The position numbers were made by a program, and so were the translations under genes. Below are positions 11,910-21,866 of a stretch of 64,000 nt of DNA, piece by piece. The notes below the pieces were generated by a model that did not search any database, was not told where the DNA came from, and saw only the letters and a list, made by a program, of their open reading frames with translations. Positions within the stretch are counted from its first letter, which is position 1, and every line of letters begins with the position of its first letter. Source of the stretch: Chamaecrista fasciculata (lineage: Eukaryota > Streptophyta > Magnoliopsida > Fabales > Fabaceae); NCBI GenBank assembly GCA_003254925.1, contig QANZ01016777.1, positions 133,209-197,208 on the forward strand. The letters are read 5' to 3'.

Positions 11910-12764
11910 ATGGGTTGCTGCTCCAGCATTCCCAAAACCCCAAATCAACACCCAAAACGTCAAAACCCTCTCGAAATCAAGCAATCTCCTGAACCGAAAT
12001 CAAATTCCGCCGCCCACGAGATGGACCGTCGATCTCCGCCGCCGTTACCAGTGGAAGAGGAAACTGTGAAAGAGGTTCTCTCGGAAACGCCCATTTCGAA
12101 ACCTCAAGTTTCCGTTTTGGAGGAACAAAGGAAGACCCAGATGAATGCGATTGAGATTGAACCCCTAGTTGACGACGAGTCGTTTGGAGCGAAGCCAGAG
12201 AGTGTCGTTGAAAAACCAGAAGAGGAGGTCTCTGAAATGGCGTCTCAACTTTCAGAAATATGCAGCGTCAGCGAGAGCTTTTCAACCACTACTTCGGTTG
12301 CAGAAAAGAGAGAAGACGAAGCCACCAGTAAGCGGTTGAATCGACCTCTGTCCAGTAATGCACCCAGAAAGCGTCCTTCTTACGCCGTTGATTCCACCGG
12401 CGGGAGAGAAAGAAGGGCCAAGTCTCCGGCGAGGAGACCGGAGCCTTCGCCGGAGAAGAAGACTAAGAAGATTCAAGTTCGTGGGAGGGAATCGGGTCAA
12501 GTAGCGACCCGGAAGGTTAATGTGGGTCCCATGGGTGTTCGGAGGGATCCCGGTGAGAGATCTGGCCGTCGATCTAGGTCGCCGTCGACCAGGGCGGTTA
12601 GTGCCGTCGGCGGCGGCCGGAGCCAGGTGAAGCCACCGGCGAAGAGAGTGGAGGAGAATAGTGGGAGTGAGAAAGTTTTGGAGAAAAACGACGACGTTTC
12701 TGAGGAGGTGCAGGAGTCACTGGAGAACCCACATGTTTCCATGGAGTGCTTTATTTTTCTGTAG
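11910..12764 (+). CDS. intronless N-myristoylation-motif protein, Ser/Arg/Pro-rich, unknown function
   Basis: A 284-aa frame opens with MGCCSSIP. Gly2 followed by Cys3/Cys4 and serines is a classical signal for N-myristoylation plus palmitoylation, so plasma-membrane attachment is likely. The rest is hydrophilic and probably disordered: an acidic middle (about residues 45-115), then a basic Arg/Ser/Pro/Lys-rich half (about 140-255) with repeated 'R-R-x-P', 'RSRSPSTR' and 'AKSPARRPEPSPEKK' patterns suggesting phosphorylation sites or RNA/protein contacts. No catalytic domain is seen. GC content rises well above the flanks, and the frame stays open across 855 bp despite strong composition bias, both supporting a real gene. 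The family resembles plant 'serine/arginine repetitive matrix-like' proteins with MGCC starts, but I do not recognise a named orthologue. Confidence 0.75.
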   Translation: MGCCSSIPKTPNQHPKRQNPLEIKQSPEPKSNSAAHEMDRRSPPPLPVEEETVKEVLSETPISKPQVSVLEEQRKTQMNAIEIEPLVDDESFGAKPESVVEKPEEEVSEMASQLSEICSVSESFSTTTSVAEKREDEATSKRLNRPLSSNAPRKRPSYAVDSTGGRERRAKSPARRPEPSPEKKTKKIQVRGRESGQVATRKVNVGPMGVRRDPGERSGRRSRSPSTRAVSAVGGGRSQVKPPAKRVEENSGSEKVLEKNDDVSEEVQESLENPHVSMECFIFL

Positions 12765-14094
12765 AATTTGGAAGGCATCATCATCAATTTCGATTCTTCT
12801 TTGGTTCTAGAAGCGATTTTCACATTGGATGGGAATAGTAAATGAAGTGGTTTTTCAAAATGTTTATGTTGGCATTTATGTGTTCCTTTGTTGAATTTTC
12901 TGAGGATGTGGGACCGATGGCTCACAGTTTACTTCTGTAAATACTAAACCTACCATTGTGAACTAGAAAGAAAGAAAGAAGCTTCCATTCAAAAGGAATT
13001 TTCCTTTTGTTTTAAAATGTTTTTGATGTTTGACATTGGAGTAGATTAGAAAATGGAATTGGTTCTCGAAATTGGGCATCTTGTGTGTATGTGTGTGTGT
13101 TTTGTGGGGATATGGGGAAGACAGAGACTTGTTTTGTTTCTTGTTGTAGGGCTAGATTGTCCTGTATTTGCCTTCATGGGGATAAGAAAAGCGTGAGAAA
13201 AATTGCAGAAGCGGACAGAACAGGAGATAGCTAATAAGGCCAAGGGATCAATCGAGGTAGCTTGAAAATATGTTGTTAATGGAGCAGACTAGGTTCGTCA
13301 AATATGAAATTTTGTCCATGTTGGATAAGTAGTCTTCGTAAACATTAAAGATTAGACCTGAATGAGGAAAGCTAGGAGAAGAAACCTGTTCACTTCTGTA
13401 AGGATTCCCTGAATCACACACACCTCCGAAACAGAAGAAAGATTCGATGTGATGTTATGTGGTTGCTAGCTGATTAGATTTCCCACTTCCCACTAGGCTA
13501 ATTAACATTTACAGAAACTTGACAATATTTAATGAGAAGTTGGGAATAGATTAATCTGGAATGAAGGTCGGGTTTGCTTCAGCAATGTTGTGATGGTTAG
13601 ATACTTGGACCCAATCCTTTGTAGTGTTGGGACGTCGTGGAATTCTTTACATTTGATTTTGTCTCACAGATCAACGTTCAAATGTAATCTTAAATTCATC
13701 AAATGTAGAGAACTTCAGAGAGATTCCAATTTAGAGGATCTGATTTCTTAGACACTTAGGTTTCATTTCAATAGAGGCAGGAGGGGAGTAGAAGAAGAAA
13801 AAGAAGAATCATGGAAGGAAGATAGATATTAGATCCATTGTGTTGTAGCCTTGTAGGTGATGTTTGGATAAAGATGATTGTCAAAAAACATACCATCTAA
13901 GCTGAGATTTGAGAAGAAAACAGTTTTGTTGAGGCCCATTCACAGTGGACCATGTATGCTGGGTTTTTCTTGAAGTTTAGGCCCATTCATTAAAGGAAAA
14001 ACTACCACTTCTTTCATGGACTAGGTAGGTACAGCTGTAAGTTTATGTCAACTCAAGCATGCATCAGCATTCAACATATATAAAACGGAAAGGG
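12765..14094. other. 3' region of the 11910 gene and intergenic DNA
   Basis: Presumed 3' UTR at the start. A (TG)n-like tract lies at about 13081-13100. No further gene was recognised. Confidence 0.5.
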
Positions 14095-14543
14095 AAAATC
14101 TATGAGTAAAATAACTTCCCGGCTCTTGATTTTTGCACTCGTTGACAGATAGGTCCCTGAATTTTATCCATTGTACTAGTCGGTCCCCGAAATTTGCAAA
14201 CGCCTAACTAATTGGTCCCTCCGTCATATTGTCGTTACAAAAAAGCTGACGTGGCCATAACGGACGCTGATGTGTCCTGTTATGTGCTGACGTGTCCCGT
14301 TATCGCCACGTCAGCACCGTTATATTAAAAAAAAAAAAAGCTGCCACGTCATAAAATAGTGACACATAAGCATTTTCTCATTGCACTTATAGGTCCCTGA
14401 ACCATTTTTATTCCATTATTTTCAATTCCCCCTCTTTTTCATCATTTTCATTCATTTTAGTCCCAAATCCTCAAAATAAAATTATAAAGTGTCCCAAAAC
14501 TCTTTCAAACATTCCAATTTAGTCCTTAAAAATATTAAAAACT

Positions 14544-14586
14544 CTAAACCCTAAACCTTAAATCCCCAAACCCTAAACCCTAAAAA
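14544..14586 (+). repeat. degenerate telomere-like CCCTAAA repeats inside a fold-back element
   Basis: Several imperfect copies of the plant telomere unit (ctaaaccctaaacc...) sit in the left arm of the large fold-back element. The complementary 'ggtttaaggtttaggg' sits at the right edge of the N gap. Copy number is low and units are diverged. Confidence 0.7.
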
Positions 14587-14785
14587 TAACTAAGTTCAAC
14601 AATTAGGTCCTTGACCCATTTTTATTCCATTATTCTCTTTTTTTTTGCCACAATTCCATTATTCTCAATTCCCCCTTTTTTCATAATCTTCATTCATTTT
14701 AGTCCCAAATTCTTAAAATAAAATTGTAAAGTGTCCCAAAACTCTTCCAAACATTCCAATTTAGTCCTTAAAAATATTAAAAACC

Positions 14786-15758
14786 NNNNNNNNNNNNNNN
14801 NNNNNNNNNNNNNNNNNNNNNNNNNNNNNNNNNNNNNNNNNNNNNNNNNNNNNNNNNNNNNNNNNNNNNNNNNNNNNNNNNNNNNNNNNNNNNNNNNNNN
14901 NNNNNNNNNNNNNNNNNNNNNNNNNNNNNNNNNNNNNNNNNNNNNNNNNNNNNNNNNNNNNNNNNNNNNNNNNNNNNNNNNNNNNNNNNNNNNNNNNNNN
15001 NNNNNNNNNNNNNNNNNNNNNNNNNNNNNNNNNNNNNNNNNNNNNNNNNNNNNNNNNNNNNNNNNNNNNNNNNNNNNNNNNNNNNNNNNNNNNNNNNNNN
15101 NNNNNNNNNNNNNNNNNNNNNNNNNNNNNNNNNNNNNNNNNNNNNNNNNNNNNNNNNNNNNNNNNNNNNNNNNNNNNNNNNNNNNNNNNNNNNNNNNNNN
15201 NNNNNNNNNNNNNNNNNNNNNNNNNNNNNNNNNNNNNNNNNNNNNNNNNNNNNNNNNNNNNNNNNNNNNNNNNNNNNNNNNNNNNNNNNNNNNNNNNNNN
15301 NNNNNNNNNNNNNNNNNNNNNNNNNNNNNNNNNNNNNNNNNNNNNNNNNNNNNNNNNNNNNNNNNNNNNNNNNNNNNNNNNNNNNNNNNNNNNNNNNNNN
15401 NNNNNNNNNNNNNNNNNNNNNNNNNNNNNNNNNNNNNNNNNNNNNNNNNNNNNNNNNNNNNNNNNNNNNNNNNNNNNNNNNNNNNNNNNNNNNNNNNNNN
15501 NNNNNNNNNNNNNNNNNNNNNNNNNNNNNNNNNNNNNNNNNNNNNNNNNNNNNNNNNNNNNNNNNNNNNNNNNNNNNNNNNNNNNNNNNNNNNNNNNNNN
15601 NNNNNNNNNNNNNNNNNNNNNNNNNNNNNNNNNNNNNNNNNNNNNNNNNNNNNNNNNNNNNNNNNNNNNNNNNNNNNNNNNNNNNNNNNNNNNNNNNNNN
15701 NNNNNNNNNNNNNNNNNNNNNNNNNNNNNNNNNNNNNNNNNNNNNNNNNNNNNNNNNN
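14786..15758. other. assembly gap (run of N)
   Basis: 973 undetermined bases. The open frame that spans it is an artefact of translating N. Confidence 1.
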
Positions 15759-16210
15759 GGTTTAAGGTTTAGGGTTTTTAATATTTTTAAGGACTAAATT
15801 GAAATGTTTGAAAGAGTTTTGGGACACTTTACAATTTTATTTTGAGGATTTGGGACTAAAACGAATGAAGATGATAAAAAAGAGGGAGAATTAAGAATAA
15901 TGGAATAAAAATGGGTCAAGGACCTATAAGTGCAATGAGAAAATGCTTATATGTCACTATTTTATGACGTGGCAGCATTTTTTTTTTGGAATATAACGGT
16001 GTTGACGTGGTGATAACGGGACACGTCAGCGCATAAGCGTTCGTTATGGCTGCGTCAGTATTTTTGTAACGCCAATATGACGGAGGGACCAATTAATTAG
16101 GCGTTTGCAAATTTCGGAGACCGGCTAGTATAATGAGTAAAATTTAGGGACCTATCTCTCAGCGAGTGCAAAAATCAAGGACCCAGAAGTTATTTTACTC
16201 ATAATATATA

Positions 16211-18971
16211 AAAAAAAACCCTCTATAGCTAAAGCACATCAATTTTTAGCTGTTGAATTTTCTTTTTTTTAGATTTATGCAACAAATATTAACAAAAAAA
16301 AATTCAACAACTAAAAATGAATGTGCTTTAATTATCTAACTTTCTATAATAAAATCGAAAGGGAAATGCTATATGAAAGGATGATAACTGATGAGTGATG
16401 ATTAAAGTCATAACTCATAACGAAGGAGGTGAGTAGGTGACATTAAATGCTGAAGATTTTATAGCTTCACAATCTTTGACATTAAATGTAAATAAGATTA
16501 GATTTATAGAACACACATAACTAATTACTCCCTTGTTTTCGAATATTTGTTTTTTTTAAGATTAATATATATAGACTAACAAAATTATTAATTTACTTAG
16601 AATAAAGAGAAATATGAGATAAAAAAATTAAAATGTCCTTATTAAATCATTCTTAGTTACTCACACCAATTTAACCTCTACTAACTATTTAATAGGGATA
16701 AAATTATAAAAAAAGTAATTAATATTCTCTTGATTTTTTAAAACATCAAATATTTTGAAAAAAAAACTCTCCAACAAAAAAGATATTAAGAGACAGAGAA
16801 AGTAACAATTAAACGGATCAGGTCCATCTCTCTATAAAGTTTGAGTAATACAATTTTTAAAAAATGATTAAAATGGTGTAAATATAATGGGTGTCTTTAC
16901 TCTTTAGCAACTCCAGAATCTCCAATTGAATACTATTTTCTTTAACTCTTAATTGATTAGAACTTTCATATTTAATTCTTGTAATCTATAGTTGAATTGA
17001 AATTACCTTTGCACAAGTCTTATAAATAAATTATGTACACAAGGGTTGAAAATGCCTCTATCAAATAAATAATCATATTTACAGGGCAAAAAAAAAATCA
17101 TATTTCTTCTTTCTATTCTTCTACTTCTTCATTTTCTATTTCTTCTATATATATATATATTATTTTTATAACAAAAAAAGTTAAACTGCTGACTGCTGAG
17201 TATTATTTTTAGAATTGGTAAAATATAGTAATACCTTTTTAATTAACATTTTAAAAACACTCATTAAAAAAATCTAAGAACTGAAAGGAGAGGATAGGGG
17301 ACAACAGAGGAAGAGACACAGTGCAGTTAATGTCTGCTAAAAATTATGCATTTACAATTTACAATTAGAGTGACACAGTTTTCTTTTCAGGCCAAAAAAA
17401 AGTGACACAGTTTCACGCATGCGCTCAATCATGCTCTGCTTTCCATGCATGCACAATGTACGTTTCTTTTTTTTTTTTTTCCTTCTTCAACTTTTTATTT
17501 TTATCCTTTCATTTTATAAAGAGAAATGATTCCTTCGCATCCTCAAAGATTCTTAAATTATATAAATTTTTTTTACCATAATTATTTTGATTATCCAATT
17601 ACAAGGTCAGTTATATTTTGGTCTTATAATAATTTTTTATTTAGTTTTAATCTTATTTTTTTACATTTATTCTATTATTTATCCAAAATATGATTAATTT
17701 TATTTTTACCATTGTTTTTCATCTGAACAGTTGATATGAATAATTTCCTTTTCATATTTGTTATAATAAATAAATTGACAAAAAAAAATCACTATTTAAA
17801 AGAAAAATCAATCATACATTTGATCTCTCCTTTATAACTAAGAATGACTTTTCTTTGTTTCCTTACCGACCAACTCATTTATTATGACATATATAAGAAA
17901 AATAATGTTCATCTCAGCTGCTCAAGTTAAAAATAATGAAAAAAAAAATCACATTTTGAATTGATCGAAGAATAAATATAAAAATTTGAGTACCAAAATA
18001 TAACAATAAATAATTTTAAGACTAAAATGAAATTGACCCCATAGTTTAAAGACCAAAACGACCATTTGACTCTTTTGTTTTAATTTATTTCTAGGCCTAC
18101 ATTCTGTTGCCTTAAAAAAATATTTATTTAGCTAATATAAAATAATGATTGAAGTAAGCAACACATAAAAAGCGAAGAAACATAAGGAAAGGGGAAAATA
18201 TAAGATGGCATTGATAATAACAAAATTATGAAAAACTAAATAAAAAAATATGAGAGACCAACTTAAAAAAAAAAGTAATACATTCATCTATTTTCTTACA
18301 ATATATACATTAATCTATTCTTTTTACAGATATATATTATCTCAACTAGAGAAGAAAAGGGAATCCTTCCTCTTCCATGAAAAATCCAATGTTAACAAAC
18401 AAATGCCCCAATTGATTGGAGGACCATATATATGACAAGTGATTAAAGAGCTAGCATGGTGTGGGTCGTGACATGTTAGCTAGGGACAACACGTAATACA
18501 TGTGTACTAATTTTATGTTTGTGTATTATTAATTTTGTGGTCCATATATAATATATATAAACAACTACATTGACATTTCTGATCGACTCTCTTGGCCTTT
18601 TGTTATTTCCATACAGAAATGATATGTTCAAAAACTTCAAGTTGATTGATTAATTGCAACACAAACTAGTGTAAGATCTTTATTTGGCCTGAAAACTAGT
18701 GTAAGATCTACATCCACGTCTCATTCTCAACCACAAGCATTTTAAGCATGTGATTTTAAAGGTACAAATCGCTCTAACCAGACATTGAAGGAGGGATTAG
18801 CTCAACGTATACAGTACTTTTGAGTTTTGGTATATCCGTGGCTAATTAAGAAGACAAGACGTGTCAATGGTATGCGTGTGCTTGTCCATCTCATTCTACA
18901 TAAGCTTACACTAAAATAGGATTAATTAATTAATGTGTAAAGACAAGATCTATCAATTATCAAATATTAAT
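16211..18971. other. AT-rich intergenic DNA
   Basis: No gene seen. Both sides of about 17600-18065 carry loose inverted 'ttttggtct' / 'agaccaaaa' motifs, possibly another decayed fold-back element, but I could not define its ends. Confidence 0.45.
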
Positions 18972-18980
18972 TACTAAATA

Positions 18981-19348
18981 GGGTAAATTATACTTTGATA
19001 CCCTATTTTTTTTAAAAGTAACACTTTGATACTTTACTCTTTGCACTGTTAACATTTTGGTATTCTGTTCTTTTAAAAGTGACATTTTGATACTCTTGCA
19101 CCGTTAACACTTTGATACCATGTTCTATGGACCAATTTCACTTTGGTACTTTATTCTTTCATGATTTGTTATCTTGTTCTATCTTTGTTATGGTACAAAA
19201 GTGTTAATGGTACAAAGAATAAGGTGCCAAAATGGCACTTTAGAAAAATAGGATACTAAAAACATGGTACCAAAGCGTCACTTTTGAAAGAACAGGATAC
19301 CAAAGTGAAATCGATCCATAAAACATGGTATTAAAGTGTAATTTATCC
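18981..19348. mobile_element. short Mutator-like fold-back element (368 bp), perfect 9-bp TSD
   Basis: The left end GGGTAAATTATACTTTGATAC mirrors the right end, whose complement reads GGATAAATTACACTTTAATAC. Repeated 'actttgatacc' and 'ggtaccaaagtg' blocks pair across the element. A perfect 9-bp direct repeat TACTAAATA lies at 18972-18980 and 19349-19357. It has no coding capacity, and its termini differ from the GGCNAAAG group elsewhere in the window. Confidence 0.85.
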
Positions 19349-19357
19349 TACTAAATA

Positions 19358-20553
19358 TAATCGAAAGAGTAATTTCACAAAAAATGTTTTTAATACTTCT
19401 AATTTTTACTTAGAATCAGGTAATTAATTGAAAAAGTAAGTACTGACAATTGACAAAACATATATACGCAGACTCAAAACAAGAATGGTAATTCCTTATG
19501 CGGATCTCATATATTATGCAAGCTATACTCAGTTTAAATGAGAGTTTAGTAGATCGGGTCTGCACTAGTTGACTAATATTTAGTTCAAACTTCAAATTGT
19601 AATGTTACTTTTTCTTTTTTCCTTTTTTTTTTATTTCCACTTTTACTACGACAGTACAAGTGTACAAACTTCTATAAAAGAAAACAGAAAGTTACTGAAA
19701 GAACAAAATTATATAGACATGGCCATACGATTTGCGACAGTTTTCAGTTATGGTTTTAGGGTTACTAGTACTAATTAATAAGTTTCTCCACTTCTGTTGA
19801 TTTGAAATAAGTTATGTACCTTCATGTTTTGTGTTACTATTCTTCGCTTTCTTTCTCCTCGATCGAAATCAAGTGTCTACTATGCTGATACATACACAGT
19901 AGTGTACAGAGGAATCTTGGCTTCCACAAAGGAAAAAATTAAAAAAAAAAAACGAAAAAATTCATAATTTTGTTCAGAGTAATTAGAGATTTAAACCATC
20001 GATCGTTGATCAGAATATTCCCAAAAGCTATATATAAGTGGTGTACGTTAAACCCCACGTGGTTTTGTGGACCGGAAATCAATTTGTATCGTGCGTTCTG
20101 GATTAATATATATATATATATATAGTGACTATTTTTACAAATTATAATTCAAAAGCGGATTTATATTACAAGAGAAGTAAACCAACCATCTACACAAAAG
20201 TATGAAGACAAACAAATTAAACTATAAAGAATCTAAACACACATATTCAATTAATGAACCAGATGGGTAGATAGCATTATGACATAAATGTAAAATTCAA
20301 TAATTTTATGAAAAAACAATCATGTAAAGTTCATTTTATCTTTATTATAATGTTACCTCAATCACAAGTTTAATTTATATCTTTTACTTTCACGCATTTT
20401 TAATCGTTACGTTTCTATAGTTCAACCTGGTCACATGTCACACAAACTTAAAAATAACTTAGACTCAGTTAAACTCGATTAAAATCGGACTAACTCAGTT
20501 AGAAACAATAGTCACACACTACTATCCTAATACATAAATTAAAGGTTTATTAA
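19358..20553. other. intergenic DNA
   Basis: No gene recognised. An (AT)n microsatellite lies at about 20106-20123. Confidence 0.5.
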
Positions 20554-20562
20554 TTATTTACA

Positions 20563-21818
20563 GGCCAAAGTCTTATTTTGGTCCCTCTGTTATGCTCATT
20601 GTTCCAAATAGGTCCCTCAGTTATTTTTCGTTCTATATTGGTCCCTCAGTTATTCAAAACTTGTCAAAGTTGGTCATTCTAACGTTTTTCATCCATTTTT
20701 CTGTTAAAAAAGAGGAAAAATAAGCTTCCATCCCCCAAAAGTTTTATTTTCTTATACTGAAGTCCTTTCATTTTTATAATAGGATCAAAATGTAAAAAAG
20801 AAAAATAAATTAAGACTTTAACTGAATTTGCCCAAAAGTACAAAAGTTTTCTCACTCTCTTCACCCACGATTTCTTCTCCACCACCTCCTCCCCTCCGCC
20901 ACCGCCGAATATCGTTCCTCCACCGCCGTTCCTCGAGCTCGTCTCCGCCTTCAGAATCGTCACCTCCTTCGCCTTAATTGTCAATCCCGGAATCGTCGTA
21001 AACCCTAGATTCAAATCCCCACCACCATCCGTCGAAATCGCAAAACTCGTCCCCCCAAAATACCACGCCATTTTGCTATTCGGATTCTTGATTTCAACCC
21101 TAGTCACAGTACTAGCGTCTCGGTAGTCGCCGTCGGGCTTCACGGTGACGTTCAACTTCGGGACTCGGAACGATTGGAGGTGGAAGACTGGGAGAAGCGG
21201 TTCGTAGACTAAGTAGATAAAAGCGGCGGTGACCACGACGGCGACGATGAGGACGAGAATGAAGGTGCAGAAGATGCACTAGGATCTCCAGCAACACCGT
21301 CGGTGACGCTTCTCGGCGCAAAGGGAGACTGGGAGTACGGGTTTCCGGTAAACCGAAGGTTTGGATTTGGGTTGTTGAGGGGCGTTGGGTTGTTGAGGGT
21401 ACAACTTGCCGGCGACGAGCTCGAGGAACGGCGGCGGAGGGGAGGAGGTGGTGGTGATGGAAGGGAACGACGGCGGAGGAGGGCAAATGGTGGTGGAGAA
21501 GAAATCGTGGGTGAAGAGAGAGGGGGAGTGAGAGAGAGAAAACTTTTGTACTTTTGGGCAAATTCACTTAAAGTCTTAATTTATTTTTCTTTTTTACATT
21601 TTTATCCTATTATAAAAATGAAAGGACTTCAATATAAGAAAATAAAATTTTTGGGGGATGGAAGCTTATTTTTTCTCTTTTTTAACAGAAAAATGGATGA
21701 AAAACGTTAGAAGGACCAACTTTGACAAGTTTTGAATAACTGAAGGACCAATATGGAACGAAAAATAACTTAGGAACCTATTTGGAACAATGAGCATAAC
21801 AGAGGGACCAAATTGGCC
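20563..21818. mobile_element. Pack-MULE-like element with captured LEA-2/NHL gene fragment
   Basis: Inverted termini GGCCAAAGTC...TTGGCC are flanked by ttatttaca (20554-20562) and ttatttata (21819-21827), an 8/9-matching 9-bp duplication. The arms are inverted repeats of about 270-280 bp carrying 'ttggtccct' blocks and 'aacttttgtacttttgggcaaat'. The GC-rich core on the minus strand encodes part of a plant NDR1/HIN1-like (LEA-2) protein. No transposase is present. The right end lies only 48 bp beyond the stop codon of the neighbouring GH3 gene. Confidence 0.85.
20870..21540 (-). pseudogene. captured LEA-2 / NDR1-HIN1-like gene fragment (disrupted)
   Basis: Reading on the minus strand, a basic Lys/Arg/Cys stretch leads into a hydrophobic membrane segment (FILVLIVAVVVTAAFIYLVY). 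The extracellular LEA-2 start follows (SFRVPKLNVTV, VTRVEIKNPNSK, WYFGGTSFAI, LGFTTIPGLTIKAKEVTILKAE). This is the layout of plant NHL membrane proteins involved in stress and defence. The frame carries an in-frame TAG around 21278-21280, between the cationic patch and the membrane segment. The C-terminal part of the domain is absent, and the frame runs out into the transposon arm. The longest open piece from an ATG, at 21236, lacks the N-terminus. It is therefore best called a captured, broken fragment, and expression is unknown. Confidence 0.75.
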
Positions 21819-21866
21819 TTATTTATAAATGGATAGATAGATACGTATACGTAGGTGCATCATGCG

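Larger units (their letters stand above)
14104..16201. mobile_element. large fold-back (Mutator-like?) element interrupted by an assembly gap
   Basis: The left end GAGTAAAATAACTTC is mirrored by GAAGTTATTTTACTC at the right end. Inverted similarity continues inward through 'ggtccct' blocks, a GC-rich part with repeated ACGT-core words (gctgacgtgt, cacgtcagc), and an 'aatttagtccttaaaaatatt' segment at both edges of the N run. The flanks aaaatctat (14095-14103) and ataatatat (16202-16210) agree at 7 of 9 positions, a possible decayed 9-bp duplication. The left arm holds an internal tandem copy (about 14395-14545 and 14605-14785). The centre is unknown, so coding capacity cannot be judged. Confidence 0.65.

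Noticed and set aside
14544..14586. CCCTAAA units as a true telomere or interstitial telomere
   Set aside because: Only a few diverged units, in opposite orientations on both sides of a fold-back element; better explained as part of that element.
14731..15765. 344-codon open reading frame
   Set aside because: It is almost entirely the N gap; undetermined codons cannot be evidence of a gene.
21112..21567. Minus-strand 151-codon frame overlapping the LEA-2 fragment
   Set aside because: Wrong frame of the captured gene; the His/Arg/Ser composition is that of an out-of-frame reading of GC-rich DNA.
21303..21710. Plus-strand 135-codon frame in the Pack-MULE
   Set aside because: It is antisense to the LEA-2 fragment, is Gly/Arg low complexity, and runs into the transposon arm.
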